DNA of 44,439 bases, taken from an uncultured Veillonellaceae bacterium. GTDB taxonomy: Bacteria; Bacillota; Negativicutes; Selenomonadales; Selenomonadaceae. The stretch covers positions 1 to 44,439 of the forward strand of contig OMZR01000005.1 in NCBI GenBank assembly GCA_900315575.1, in the 5' to 3' direction. The position numbers and the translations under genes are program-made. Below the pieces are notes generated by a model. It made no database searches and had not been told where the DNA came from. It worked only from the letters and a program-made list of their open reading frames with translations. Below are positions 8,705 through 17,200 of this stretch, piece by piece. Each line of letters opens with the position of its first letter. The first letter of the stretch is position 1.

Positions 8705-10198
8705 ATGAAAGAAGCCGTATGTATTCGGAATCATGTTGTGGCGATCTTTTTCCTGCTGGTGTTTGGCTTTCTCTTTATGTTCTTCACGCAGGTGCATCCA
8801 CTCGTCATTTATGACGGGGATGACTGGCGCTATATCGCGTATACGCGGCAGGCGCTGCCAAGCTGGAACGAGTGGAATCCGAGCCGCGTTTTCGCGGAGT
8901 GCTTCCAACCGCTTATGGGATACTTCGCGGCCTATGTGCTGACGCCGTTCCTCGGGGACTATCTTCATGCGCAGACGATGGCCGTTGCGTTGCTTCTGGG
9001 CCTGATGGCAACGGCGTATCTCTGGCTGTTTTATCGCGTGATGCTCGGCGCGGGCGGCGGGCAGTTCCGTGCGCTTTCGATGACGGTGTTCTTCTTGCTA
9101 TTCCACTTTCTGATCCTGAAGACGCAGCGGGCAGGCAATCCATATCTTTTCTGGTCGGCAAATGTCACCTGCATTTATAATTACTTGATGCCGATGCTGC
9201 TCAATGCTTCGCTCGTGCTGCTGATGATGAGAGAAGGACGGCTGACGGAAGTCTTTCATAGATGCTCGGCAATACAGGCGGGATTTCTGTCCTTTTGGCT
9301 CTATTTCGCCATCTTTTCAGGGGTCTTCCACAGCAGCATCTTTATCGTATTCCTTGGCTGGTACTCGCTTTTCGACTTGCGGAAAGCGGCGGGCGACGTG
9401 CGAGGATGGGGGGCGGCGCATCGGGCGGAGCTTATCGTTTTCGCGCTTTGGCTGTTTAGTCTGGTCATTGAAACACAGGGAGGACGAGCGCGGGCCATCG
9501 GGCGGCCATTCTTCCAGCTGCCGTGGATGGAGACACTGCAGAGCGCGACGGCGCTCTGGCATCAGCTGAATACAGGGGTAGCGGCCTTTGGCGTCATCAT
9601 CGCCATCCTTGCGGCAGTCGAGATTCACAGAAACTGCCATGACGAGGATGAACGGAAGACGCTGGCATTCCTGGGGCTTAATGTGCTCAGCATGGTCGTG
9701 GTTTTCGTCTATTTGTTTCTTGTCTGCACGAAAGCATCGCCAAGCTATTTCGAACGGAGCGATGTAGCAGGTTGTGGCCTGTTCTATCTGTTGCTGCTGA
9801 CATGCCTTGCGATGAACCATTTTGCCCGGCGTCATTCGTCGCTGGTTCGTGCATTGCCGATTCTGATATTCGTCGTCCTGATTGCTTCGCTGAATCCAAA
9901 CAGAGGATTTTATCCCTCGACAATGGGCCATGTCCCAGAAAAGACGTGTGATGCTATCAGCCATGATATTCTCGCGCAGCTGCTGGCCGCCGAGCAGGCA
10001 GGCGAGGAGCGTGTGACGCTCCATGTGCCCGTTGGGAATGCAGAGACGAACTGGCCGCATGACCGTTTCTTGAAAGACGTTCTCAACAATACACTGACGC
10101 GCCATGGCGTCCTGACGTATCCGCTGGAAATCGAGATTCAGCCGGATCCGGAGATGAACCGGAAATATCATCTGACAGATGAAGGAGCCGCACGATGA
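8705..10198 (+). CDS. Polytopic membrane protein, DUF6056-like
   Basis: A membrane protein of about 497 residues with some ten hydrophobic segments, starting with VVAIFFLLVFGFLFMFFTQV. The first large loop carries YDGDDWRYIAYTRQALPSWN, a D-D-W arrangement like that of DUF6056 and other GT-C-type polyprenyl-sugar glycosyltransferases, where loop acidic residues act in catalysis. The ATG at 8705 is preferred because gaaggg at 8693-8698 is well spaced; upstream in-frame starts exist at 8684 (TTG) and 8690 (ATG). The last about 80 residues are soluble. It overlaps the O-antigen ligase gene by ATGA, so it probably acts on lipid-linked glycans at the outer face of the inner membrane. Family placement is by resemblance only. 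Confidence 0.75.
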   Translation: MKEAVCIRNHVVAIFFLLVFGFLFMFFTQVHPLVIYDGDDWRYIAYTRQALPSWNEWNPSRVFAECFQPLMGYFAAYVLTPFLGDYLHAQTMAVALLLGLMATAYLWLFYRVMLGAGGGQFRALSMTVFFLLFHFLILKTQRAGNPYLFWSANVTCIYNYLMPMLLNASLVLLMMREGRLTEVFHRCSAIQAGFLSFWLYFAIFSGVFHSSIFIVFLGWYSLFDLRKAAGDVRGWGAAHRAELIVFALWLFSLVIETQGGRARAIGRPFFQLPWMETLQSATALWHQLNTGVAAFGVIIAILAAVEIHRNCHDEDERKTLAFLGLNVLSMVVVFVYLFLVCTKASPSYFERSDVAGCGLFYLLLLTCLAMNHFARRHSSLVRALPILIFVVLIASLNPNRGFYPSTMGHVPEKTCDAISHDILAQLLAAEQAGEERVTLHVPVGNAETNWPHDRFLKDVLNNTLTRHGVLTYPLEIEIQPDPEMNRKYHLTDEGAAR

Positions 10199-11439
10199 AG
10201 ATGAATTGGTATCCCGAAGGAGCGGGCATTCGCAGCCGCGTCATGCCGTATCTCCTGATCTTGATGGGCCTGGCGTCACATCTGTCAACGGCGCTGATGT
10301 CGACGGTCATGGGCATCGGTGCGATCATCCTGCTCTTTGACATCGTGCGCCATCGTGAAGCGCTGCTGGCTGGACGTTGGGATGCGCAGATGGGCAAAGT
10401 CCTTGTGATCTTTGCCGTGACATTGTTCGTTTCTGCAGCATTCTCGCTCGAACGCGGGCGGAGCTTTCACGAAGCAGTTTCGACGCTCTTCAGCATGCTG
10501 CCGTTCTTTCTCGCGTTGTTTTATGTGCGATCGTGGCGGCTGGCGGCAGCCATTGTCGGTGCGTTTGCTGTTTCGGCATTCCTCAATGACCTATGGGCAG
10601 CGCTCCAGGTTTACTTCCATTTGAATTTCGGTTGGGGAAATCGCCCTGTCGGTTTCAGCAAGTCGCCAACGTTTCTTGGCAGTTTCATGCTGATGACGAT
10701 ACCGGTGCTTTTTCTGGTTCCCGCGCATCTTTTTTCGCGCTTGCCATGGAAAGTGTTCTGCTGGGGGTGCAGCATTTTTTCTATTGTTGTGCTGTTCCTG
10801 ACACAGACGCGTGGGGCATGGATTGCTTTCTTTGGCACGGTGATTGTGCTTGTCCTTTTGGAAGTGCGTTATCGAAAAGTCTGCCTTGTCGGCCTGATCG
10901 TGTTGTTGATGGCATGCATGACGGCATTTCATGAATATCCAGAGTATTATACGCGCGCAGGACAGACACTGGATCCGCAGTTCCAGAGCAACACGGAGCG
11001 TGTGCTGATGTGGAAAGCAGCCGTGCAGATTTTTGCGGATCATCCGATCGTCGGCATCGGGCAGGACGAGTTTGGCCTCGTGTACAATCGTGATTACATT
11101 TCGCTGCAAGCGAAGGAACGTCCCGTTGATCCAAACAATCCGCGGAGCGGTCACGGTCATCCGCACAATAATCTGCTCAAAGTTCTTTCGGAGCGTGGAC
11201 TTGTCGGTATCGCTGGATTTTTGCTCGTTCATGGCTTTGTGCTTTTGCAGCTTTATCGTGCATTCCGATGGGCAAAAAATCCGAATACGTATATGTTTGC
11301 TTTTGCAGCTATTTTAGTTTTTGTGGGTGTCCAGATGGAGGGGCTTACCGATACGAATCTCCAGATTTCGCAGATTGCGCGGACATATTGGTTTCTTTTG
11401 GGACTTTGCTTTGCGGCAGCACAGATGGAGGAGGTGTGA
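10195..11439 (+). CDS. O-antigen ligase/polymerase family protein (WaaL/Wzy-like)
   Basis: A 414-residue polytopic protein with about ten or more membrane helices and one large periplasmic loop. The loop contains FQSNTERVLMWKAAVQIF, then IVGIGQDEFG and SGHGHPHNNLLKVLSERGLVG. This is the Wzy_C pattern of O-antigen ligases, with a conserved His near the H-x-H-N-x-x-L block. Such enzymes transfer undecaprenyl-linked glycan to lipid A-core (WaaL) or polymerise repeats (Wzy); sequence alone does not separate the two. No wzx or wzz gene is visible here, so ligase is the slightly better guess. It overlaps its upstream neighbour by 4 nt. Confidence 0.85.
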   Translation: MKMNWYPEGAGIRSRVMPYLLILMGLASHLSTALMSTVMGIGAIILLFDIVRHREALLAGRWDAQMGKVLVIFAVTLFVSAAFSLERGRSFHEAVSTLFSMLPFFLALFYVRSWRLAAAIVGAFAVSAFLNDLWAALQVYFHLNFGWGNRPVGFSKSPTFLGSFMLMTIPVLFLVPAHLFSRLPWKVFCWGCSIFSIVVLFLTQTRGAWIAFFGTVIVLVLLEVRYRKVCLVGLIVLLMACMTAFHEYPEYYTRAGQTLDPQFQSNTERVLMWKAAVQIFADHPIVGIGQDEFGLVYNRDYISLQAKERPVDPNNPRSGHGHPHNNLLKVLSERGLVGIAGFLLVHGFVLLQLYRAFRWAKNPNTYMFAFAAILVFVGVQMEGLTDTNLQISQIARTYWFLLGLCFAAAQMEEV

Positions 11440-11442
11440 TGT

Positions 11443-12495
11443 ATGGAGCGGGAACGGGTCGCTTGTGTTGTGACGCGGAGAAATGCCAGAGTCTTGAACT
11501 TGCAGGATGAAATTGAGCAATTAGGGGCAGAATGCCGGCTATTTCATTTAGAAAGTTATACACAGACCCATTCCTATTGGAGCAAGAAGTTCATGGAAGT
11601 CTGGGGAAAACGGCACGGGAAGATGGAACGTTATTTTGAGCGGCAAAAAGAAGAGATTCTGCGTGAAATCCTTGCCTATCATCCGACAAAAATTTTGTTC
11701 ATCAATGCTGTGTTGTCAAGAGAGCAGCTGCAATGCTTTGAGAAGCAGACGCGCATCTTTTTCTGGTTCGTGGATCCAGTCTATCAGCTGCCCGCAGAGG
11801 AAACAGCATGCCTGCAGCATTATCCTGCGTTTGTCTATGATATAAAAAGCAGAGACTACTTGGTTCGTCAGGGGATTTTTGTGACATACTGCCCTGTGGG
11901 ATATAATCGATCCTACCACATGCCAGCAGAGTCGGTTCAGAAGATATGGGATCTTTGTTTCGTCGGTTCGCCCTATAAAGAACGATTGCACGTTCTTGAA
12001 CCACTCGCGAAAGCTGCAGAGGAGCATGGCTGGAAGTTTCGGGTTTATGGACCGTTTTTCGAGCGCCGCTATTTCTGGAAGAGGTGGGTCTTTCAAATTC
12101 GATATCCGCATCTTTTTCATTGCTTGACGAATGGAACGTTGACGTCAGAAGAGATTGCAGCAATTTATCATCGTTCAAAAATTTGCCTGAATCTCCATGG
12201 AAATGGAAGCGAGGGCGTCAATCCGCGGACGTTTGAAGTGCTGGCGAGCGGAACAATGGAAATCATCGACAGCCGGGGCGACTACGATATACTGCGTCCA
12301 GAAAAAGATATTGCCATCTTTCGCGATGGGAAAGATTTGATTCAAAAAATCGCGTGGTATCTCGAGCACGAAGAAGAACGGCAAAAGATGGCAGCACAAG
12401 GGCATGCGCGAATTTGGGAAATTCGAAGCATGAAGAATTGCCTGAAACGCATTTTTGAGACGGAACTCCCGCAGGAAGAGCTCTGTGGAAACTGA
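11443..12495 (+). CDS. CgeB-like GT-B glycosyltransferase
   Basis: A 350-residue protein resembling the CgeB/DUF3880-type glycosyltransferases. The N-terminal half has the motif TRIFFWFVDPVYQLPAEE. The C-terminal half has DLCFVGSPYKERLHVLEPLA, a strand around KFRVYGPFF, then IYHRSKICLNLHGNGSEGVN and PRTFEVLASGTMEIID, the typical nucleotide-sugar-binding glutamate region. A strong [18 protein letters not shown] the ATG. It is more A+T rich than the flanking genes. Role: addition of a sugar to the polysaccharide encoded by this cluster, inferred. Confidence 0.85.
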   Translation: MERERVACVVTRRNARVLNLQDEIEQLGAECRLFHLESYTQTHSYWSKKFMEVWGKRHGKMERYFERQKEEILREILAYHPTKILFINAVLSREQLQCFEKQTRIFFWFVDPVYQLPAEETACLQHYPAFVYDIKSRDYLVRQGIFVTYCPVGYNRSYHMPAESVQKIWDLCFVGSPYKERLHVLEPLAKAAEEHGWKFRVYGPFFERRYFWKRWVFQIRYPHLFHCLTNGTLTSEEIAAIYHRSKICLNLHGNGSEGVNPRTFEVLASGTMEIIDSRGDYDILRPEKDIAIFRDGKDLIQKIAWYLEHEEERQKMAAQGHARIWEIRSMKNCLKRIFETELPQEELCGN

Positions 12496-12512
12496 ACGAA
12501 GGAGAGGTTTTC

Positions 12513-14543
12513 GTGTTTTCATTGTTCTTTGCCGGCATCCAGCAGGACTTTAAGCTGATGCTTTTTGCTCCCCTCTTGTCGGCTGCGTTCCGTCTGATCT
12601 TCATCGAGGTCTATGGGACGGAGAAGAGCCCTGCCGGTCACTGGCGGAAGTGGAAGGAATGCTTCCGCTACGGCTTCTGGTGGGGGCTCGACTGGCATGC
12701 TTATGTATTCCTGTTCTCGATGGTGCTCGTGAGCCTGCCGGGGGCGTTTCTGCCGGCGTATTATGCGGTTGGCGACACGGTGCGCCAGGCCTGCGGCATG
12801 CTGTATGCTTTTGTGCTCTACACGGCCTTTATCGGCCGCATGGTCTTCTACCATCATTTCCATGACAACTTCAACGAGACGCTCTGGCTCGGCAAGAAGG
12901 CAGAGAAGCACAACTTTGTCGATATTTTCTTCCACGAGGATCATGGCGCGCTCGTGCTGCTGAGCTTCGTGCCGGCGATGGCGCTCTGTTTCGCGGGCTA
13001 TCGCCTGTTGCTTTCCATCCCGCAAGTCACATATCCCGAACTCGCGACGGGCGCGCTGCAGTGGGCTATCAACGCCGTCGTGTTCATCGCGGCCGTGCTG
13101 CTGTTTTACTGGCTGCGCTTCGGCGGGACGCTGAAGCATCGCGATAAGCCGGAGTGGGACGAGATTCCGGCCATCGTGAAGAAAGACGTCTTCATGGCGC
13201 GCGCGACGGTCGATGACCTCGTGGCGCTCGAGATGGTCTGGCAGCATCCGCTCGCGGGTCTGCTCTCTCATACGGACGAAGAGGACGCAGCGGCCATTGA
13301 CCGCATCGTGCCAGCCGTCGCACAGGGGAAATGGCAGTCGTTGCCGTCGCCTGCCGATGCGTTCGTGCGCCATGCAAAGGGCGCGCGCATCGCGAAGCCG
13401 CGCCACATTTTTTTAATCGTCGGCGAAAGCTATTCGCAGATGCCGCTCGACGAGGTCTATGCGGACTACCATATCATGAATGGCGCGAAGCGGCTGCGTG
13501 CCGAAGCGCATACGGTTACGCTTTCGAATTTTTTGCCCGCCGGCATGGTGTCGCGTCCCGCCATCGTGAGCCTCATGACGGGCGTTTTCGACGCGCGCCT
13601 CGAGCTCAACGAGCGCGAGGATTTCTGGCGTGGCGGGCTCGATGTGACGCTGCCGCGTCAGCTTGCAAAGCTCGGCTACCAGTCGATTTACTGGTATGGC
13701 GGCAATCCGACGTATGGCAACTTCGACAAGTACGCGCCTGCCGCGGGCTTTGACAAGGTCATGGGCGCAACGGAGTTCTGCCCGCCCGATGCTCCGCGCA
13801 CCTGGGTTGGCGTCTATGACCACATCTTCCTCGAACATGCGGCGGAGCTCATCGAGAACATCGGCGACACGCCGACGTTCCATTTCGTCTACACGACGTC
13901 GAATCACGGCCCATATCAGATTCCGCTCGAGACGACGGGCTTCGATACGGAAGCGGTCATGCCGAATGTGCCGGAAGCCGTGAAGAAGAGCGAGAAGCTC
14001 CAGAAAATGCTCGGCACGTTCTGGTACTCCGACCGCGCGATTACGGCGTTCATCGAGCGCATGCGAAAAGCGTATCCTGACAGTCTCTTCGTCGTGACGG
14101 GCGACCATGCGCACATTCCGCTTCATCCGGGAGACACGCTCGCGCGAAAGGAGCTCACGCTGCGCGAGCAGTTCTGCACGTCGTTCATGATGCTTCATCC
14201 AGAGATCGACCAGAGCATTCTCGCGGGCAACACGATCGGCAGTCACATGAACATCGCGCCGACCATCTACGAGCTCATTGCGCCTGCGGGTTTTGAGTAT
14301 TACGCGTATTTCCAGCCGCTGACGGAGCACATTGGCCATGTCGTGACGCCGTATCACTGGCTCGATGAAAATGCCATCGGCCCGTCGGGCGACCGGCGCT
14401 GGCAGCCGCTCGATGTCACGGCGGAGCAGCTCCCTATGCACGAGGATGAGGGCGGCGTCCGCTATGCCGACGAGCGTGAATCACTCGAAGATGTGACGGG
14501 CTGGATTGCGCGTCACCCGGAAGCATGCTTGCGGAAATGGTGA
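12513..14543 (+). CDS. Membrane sulfatase-fold transferase (LTA synthase/phosphoethanolamine-transferase-like)
   Basis: A 676-residue protein with an N-terminal membrane part (about five hydrophobic segments, residues 1-200) and a C-terminal alkaline-phosphatase/sulfatase-fold domain (about 295-640). The GTG start follows aggagagg. Metal-site features are VGES (E305) and VTGDHAH (D531, H532); SNHGPY (463-468) is also typical. The expected Thr nucleophile of LtaS/EptA-type enzymes appears to be a Ser here, in GMVSRPAIVSLMTG (S347). Such enzymes move phosphoglycerol or phosphoethanolamine from phospholipids onto surface glycans. In an LPS operon, decoration of core or O-glycan is the likely role. 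The transferred group is unknown. Confidence 0.85.
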   Translation: MFSLFFAGIQQDFKLMLFAPLLSAAFRLIFIEVYGTEKSPAGHWRKWKECFRYGFWWGLDWHAYVFLFSMVLVSLPGAFLPAYYAVGDTVRQACGMLYAFVLYTAFIGRMVFYHHFHDNFNETLWLGKKAEKHNFVDIFFHEDHGALVLLSFVPAMALCFAGYRLLLSIPQVTYPELATGALQWAINAVVFIAAVLLFYWLRFGGTLKHRDKPEWDEIPAIVKKDVFMARATVDDLVALEMVWQHPLAGLLSHTDEEDAAAIDRIVPAVAQGKWQSLPSPADAFVRHAKGARIAKPRHIFLIVGESYSQMPLDEVYADYHIMNGAKRLRAEAHTVTLSNFLPAGMVSRPAIVSLMTGVFDARLELNEREDFWRGGLDVTLPRQLAKLGYQSIYWYGGNPTYGNFDKYAPAAGFDKVMGATEFCPPDAPRTWVGVYDHIFLEHAAELIENIGDTPTFHFVYTTSNHGPYQIPLETTGFDTEAVMPNVPEAVKKSEKLQKMLGTFWYSDRAITAFIERMRKAYPDSLFVVTGDHAHIPLHPGDTLARKELTLREQFCTSFMMLHPEIDQSILAGNTIGSHMNIAPTIYELIAPAGFEYYAYFQPLTEHIGHVVTPYHWLDENAIGPSGDRRWQPLDVTAEQLPMHEDEGGVRYADERESLEDVTGWIARHPEACLRKW

Positions 14544-14608
14544 CGGGCGAGTAAAATGGAGTTGGAAAATCGGTTGAACTTGTTAAATTGGATCGGAGGC
14601 GCATTGAA

Positions 14609-14938
14609 ATGTCAGGAATTCTCGCTGGCATCTTTCTCTTTTGCGTGATTGCCGTGCTGGCCTTTGCGGGCGTGGCGGCGACGACGATCGCGGTCATCGC
14701 CGTCATCTGCGTCGTGCTCGCAGCCATCATCGCGCTTGTTCTCGGCACGGCTGTCGTGCTGTTCAAGCTCATGATTGCCGTCCTGCTGGCACTCTTCCTG
14801 CAGTTCATCTTCTGCCGCGTGCTCACATACATCGGCGAACGCGCAAATGTGCCGGCTTTGCTTGACCGGCCGTTCGTCAGCCGCGTTGCGTGGATCCTTT
14901 CTGGCATCACGACGGGGTATCTCTACTTCATCCGCTAA
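14609..14938 (+). CDS. Small hydrophobic membrane protein, unknown function
   Basis: A 109-residue protein, almost entirely hydrophobic up to about residue 75: GILAGIFLFCVIAVLAFAG, then a long Ala/Val/Ile stretch and LMIAVLLALFLQFIFC. This implies two or three membrane helices, followed by a short basic tail and a last hydrophobic segment (ILSGITTGYLYFI). ggagg at 14595-14599 fixes the ATG. I do not recognise the family. It lies 65 nt after the sulfatase-fold gene in the same direction and may be its last operon member. Confidence 0.7.
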   Translation: MSGILAGIFLFCVIAVLAFAGVAATTIAVIAVICVVLAAIIALVLGTAVVLFKLMIAVLLALFLQFIFCRVLTYIGERANVPALLDRPFVSRVAWILSGITTGYLYFIR

Positions 14939-14966
14939 GGTTCTGAAATTTTTTTGCGAAAAACGC

Positions 14967-14993
14967 TTAAGTTTTCTGCATTTCATTCGATGT
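14967..14993 (+). promoter_or_regulatory. Sigma-28 (FliA/SigD)-like promoter for the YjfB gene
   Basis: TTAAGTTT at 14967-14974 matches the flagellar sigma-factor -35 element TAAAGTTT at 7 of 8 positions. After exactly 11 bp comes TTCGATGT at 14986-14993, matching the core CGAT of GCCGATAA. It is placed to start transcription near 15000, about 40 nt before a gene of the YjfB motility-associated family. The -10 match is only moderate. Confidence 0.5.
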
Positions 14994-15040
14994 AATACAT
15001 GAGAAGTTTTTTCTCGTTTTAGCAAGGAGGCAGAAGCATC

Positions 15041-15226
15041 ATGGACACGATGAGCATCGCAGCCCTCTCGGTCGGCATGCACCAGCAGCAGGCCCTGCAG
15101 GACATGGGCACATCTGTGCTGAAGATGGCGATGGACGCCTCGTCCGGCAGCGTCGAAAACCTGCTTGAAGAGATGGAAGGCAGTCTCGATCCGAATCTCG
15201 GAGCGAATGTCGACATCATGGCCTAA
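15041..15226 (+). CDS. yjfB: YjfB-family putative motility protein
   Basis: A 61-residue protein matching the small YjfB family (Firmicutes 'putative motility protein', about 60 residues). The family pattern is an N-terminal MDTMSIAALSVGMHQQQALQ, a central SVLKMAMDASSGSVENLLEE and the ending DPNLGANVDIMA. Biochemical function is unknown; related genes are often in the motility regulon. A strong aaggagg precedes the ATG. The upstream sigma-28-like promoter supports the assignment, and a terminator follows at once, so the gene is probably monocistronic. Confidence 0.8.
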   Translation: MDTMSIAALSVGMHQQQALQDMGTSVLKMAMDASSGSVENLLEEMEGSLDPNLGANVDIMA

Positions 15227-15235
15227 CTTCCCTTG

Positions 15236-15261
15236 GCCCCCTCTCAGAGGGGGCTGTTTCT
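15236..15261 (+). terminator. Rho-independent terminator after yjfB
   Basis: Perfect 8-bp stem gccccctc/gagggggc (15236-15243 with 15247-15254), loop tca, followed by the T-rich tgtttctttg. Its stem is nearly the same as the first stem-loop of the interspersed repeats found later in the window, so it may be a half copy of that repeat serving as a terminator. Confidence 0.75.
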
Positions 15262-15301
15262 TTGCCCAGAAAAATAATTTTGACGTTTTGACATTTTGCA
15301 G

Positions 15302-15330
15302 TTGACTTTTTGTTTTATACGGTGTATATT
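15302..15330 (+). promoter_or_regulatory. Sigma-A promoter of the hrcA operon
   Basis: -35 TTGACT (15302-15307), 17-bp spacer, -10 TATATT (15325-15330). The CIRCE operator begins 16 bp downstream of the -10, covering the start region of the transcript, as expected for HrcA repression. Confidence 0.85.
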
Positions 15331-15346
15331 CTTATTAGATTCAAGG

Positions 15347-15373
15347 TTAGCACTCAGACCTGCTGAGTGCTAA
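15347..15373 (+). promoter_or_regulatory. CIRCE operator (HrcA binding site)
   Basis: Perfect consensus inverted repeat TTAGCACTC (15347-15355), 9-bp spacer, GAGTGCTAA (15365-15373). HrcA binds this site and represses the operon until heat shock titrates it through GroEL. Confidence 0.97.
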
Positions 15374-15415
15374 CAGAGAAAATCCACTTCGCGATGCCGA
15401 AGGGAGGGGATGCGG

Positions 15416-16450
15416 ATGGAGGACAAGCTCGATGATCGCAAGCAGCGCGTGCTGAAGGCCATCATCCAGGATTACGTCGCCTCGGCGGAGCCGGTCGGGT
15501 CGCGGACGCTCGCGCGGAAGTACGACCTCGGCGTGAGCCCCGCGACCATCCGCAACGAGATGGCCGATCTCGAAATGCTCGGCTATCTCGAACAGATCCA
15601 CACGTCGTCTGGGCGCATCCCTTCGTCGAAGGGCTATCGCTTCTATGTTGACGGCCTCATCCCGCCCGAGCCGGTCAGCGATGCCGAAAAGCAGCGCATC
15701 GATGCCTGGTATCAGAGGCGCGTGCGGCGCATCGAGGAAGTGTTCCAGGAGACGGCGCGCATCATTTCGCAGGTGACGCACAATGTGTCGCTTGTGCTCG
15801 CGCCGCAGCTCACGCAGGCGAAGTTCCACTGCCTGCAGTTCCTGCCGCTCGATGACCGCCGCGTCATCACCGTCCTCATGACGGATGCCGGCTTCATCGA
15901 GAACAAGATCCTCCACATGCCGGATGGTGCGACGTTCGAAGATTTCCAGCGCATGGCGCAGGTCATCAACAAGAACCTCGCGGGCTGCACGCTCGCCGAG
16001 GTGCAGCACCACTCGCTCGCGGAGATCAAGGACGAGATTGCCGACGAGCCGCTCTACGAGGCGGCGCTCGACATCATCCACCGCGCACTCGACGCGAGCC
16101 GGGAAGAGCGCCTGTACCTCGGCGGCACGACGCAGATGCTCGCGCAGCCGGAGTTCCACGATGTGGAAAAGGTCAAGGCGGCGCTGCTCGTGCTCGAGGA
16201 GGAGGAGCTCATGAAAGACCTCCTGCACGCGCATCGCGGCGACGGCCTTGAAGTGACGATCGGGCAGGAAAATGCCGACAGCCACTTCAAGGACAGCAGC
16301 CTCATCACGGCGACGTACCACCTGAATGGCGAGCTCCTCGGCACCATCGCGGTGCTCGGCCCCACGCGCATGGAGTACGCGAAGGCGATGAGCCTGCTCG
16401 AGTACATGAACACGAATCTGACGAACATCATCAAGCGCTTCGACTGGTAG
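15416..16450 (+). CDS. hrcA: Heat-inducible transcription repressor HrcA
   Basis: A repressor of about 344 residues. The N-terminal winged helix covers about residues 1-75: DDRKQRVLKAIIQDYVASAE, then GSRTLARKYDLGVSPATIRN and EMADLEMLGYLEQIHTSSGR. The central GAF-like and dimerisation parts follow, ending in the conserved LGTIAVLGPTRMEYAKAMSL and YMNTNLTNIIKRF. An in-frame ATG at 15410 sits directly on the ggagggg site, so the ATG at 15416, eight bases after ggagg, is the better start. First gene of the CIRCE-controlled operon, giving autoregulation. Confidence 0.96.
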   Translation: MEDKLDDRKQRVLKAIIQDYVASAEPVGSRTLARKYDLGVSPATIRNEMADLEMLGYLEQIHTSSGRIPSSKGYRFYVDGLIPPEPVSDAEKQRIDAWYQRRVRRIEEVFQETARIISQVTHNVSLVLAPQLTQAKFHCLQFLPLDDRRVITVLMTDAGFIENKILHMPDGATFEDFQRMAQVINKNLAGCTLAEVQHHSLAEIKDEIADEPLYEAALDIIHRALDASREERLYLGGTTQMLAQPEFHDVEKVKAALLVLEEEELMKDLLHAHRGDGLEVTIGQENADSHFKDSSLITATYHLNGELLGTIAVLGPTRMEYAKAMSLLEYMNTNLTNIIKRFDW

Positions 16451-16483
16451 ACCCGGCTGCGAGGCGGAAAGAGGTGAATTTCC

Positions 16484-17143
16484 TTGCCATCGTTTATGAA
16501 AGATGAAATGAGCAAGAAAGATGAACAGAAATTGAAGGAAATGCAGAAGGAGATCGACGAGGCCGAGGCAGCAGAAGCTGCCGGTACGGCTGACGCTGAT
16601 GCCACTGCCGAAACCGCTGACGCTTCAGAAGGAGCGGAAGGAGCGGAAAGCGCAGACGGCGCGGCAGAAGCTGCCGAGAGCGCTGAAGACCTCCAGAAGA
16701 AGGTCGAAACGCTAGCCGCCGCCCTCCAGGAGAAGGACAACCGCCTCAAGCGCCTGCAGGCCGACTTCGAGAATTTCCGCCGCCGCACGAACAAGGAGCG
16801 CGAAGAAATCGGAAACGTCGTGACGCAGGAGCTTTTGAAATCCTTGCTCCCGATTGTCGACAACTTCGACCGCGCGATGGCCACGGAGCAGCAGGATGGC
16901 GAAGCATTCAAGAAAGGCGTCGAGATGATCTACACCCAGCTCGGCGAGACGCTGAAGAATGCCGGCCTCGAGATCATCGAGACGGAAGGGCAGAAGTTCG
17001 ACCCGAATTTCCATCAGGCCGTCATGCGCGTCGAGAACCCCGATCTCGACGATGACACCATCGCGCAGGAGCTTCAGAAAGGCTACATTGTCAAGGGCAA
17101 GGTCATCCGCCCGAGCATGGTGCAGGTCGTTTCAAATTCCTAA
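16484..17143 (+). CDS. grpE: Nucleotide exchange factor GrpE
   Basis: A 219-residue GrpE. An acidic, Ala-rich N-terminus (about 28-65) is followed by the long coiled-coil helix (about 66-130, including LKRLQADFENFRRRTNKERE) and the C-terminal beta domain, with HQAVMRVENPDLDDDTIAQE and GYIVKGKVIRPSMVQV. It speeds ADP release from DnaK. The TTG at 16484 is chosen because gaggtg lies 7 nt upstream; internal ATGs at 16496 and 16508 have no such site. Between hrcA and dnaK as usual in Firmicutes. Confidence 0.96.
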   Translation: MPSFMKDEMSKKDEQKLKEMQKEIDEAEAAEAAGTADADATAETADASEGAEGAESADGAAEAAESAEDLQKKVETLAAALQEKDNRLKRLQADFENFRRRTNKEREEIGNVVTQELLKSLLPIVDNFDRAMATEQQDGEAFKKGVEMIYTQLGETLKNAGLEIIETEGQKFDPNFHQAVMRVENPDLDDDTIAQELQKGYIVKGKVIRPSMVQVVSNS

Positions 17144-17200
17144 GACAATCCCATTTTCATATAGACAACAACTTTTGAAGATACATAGGAGGAAGTAATC

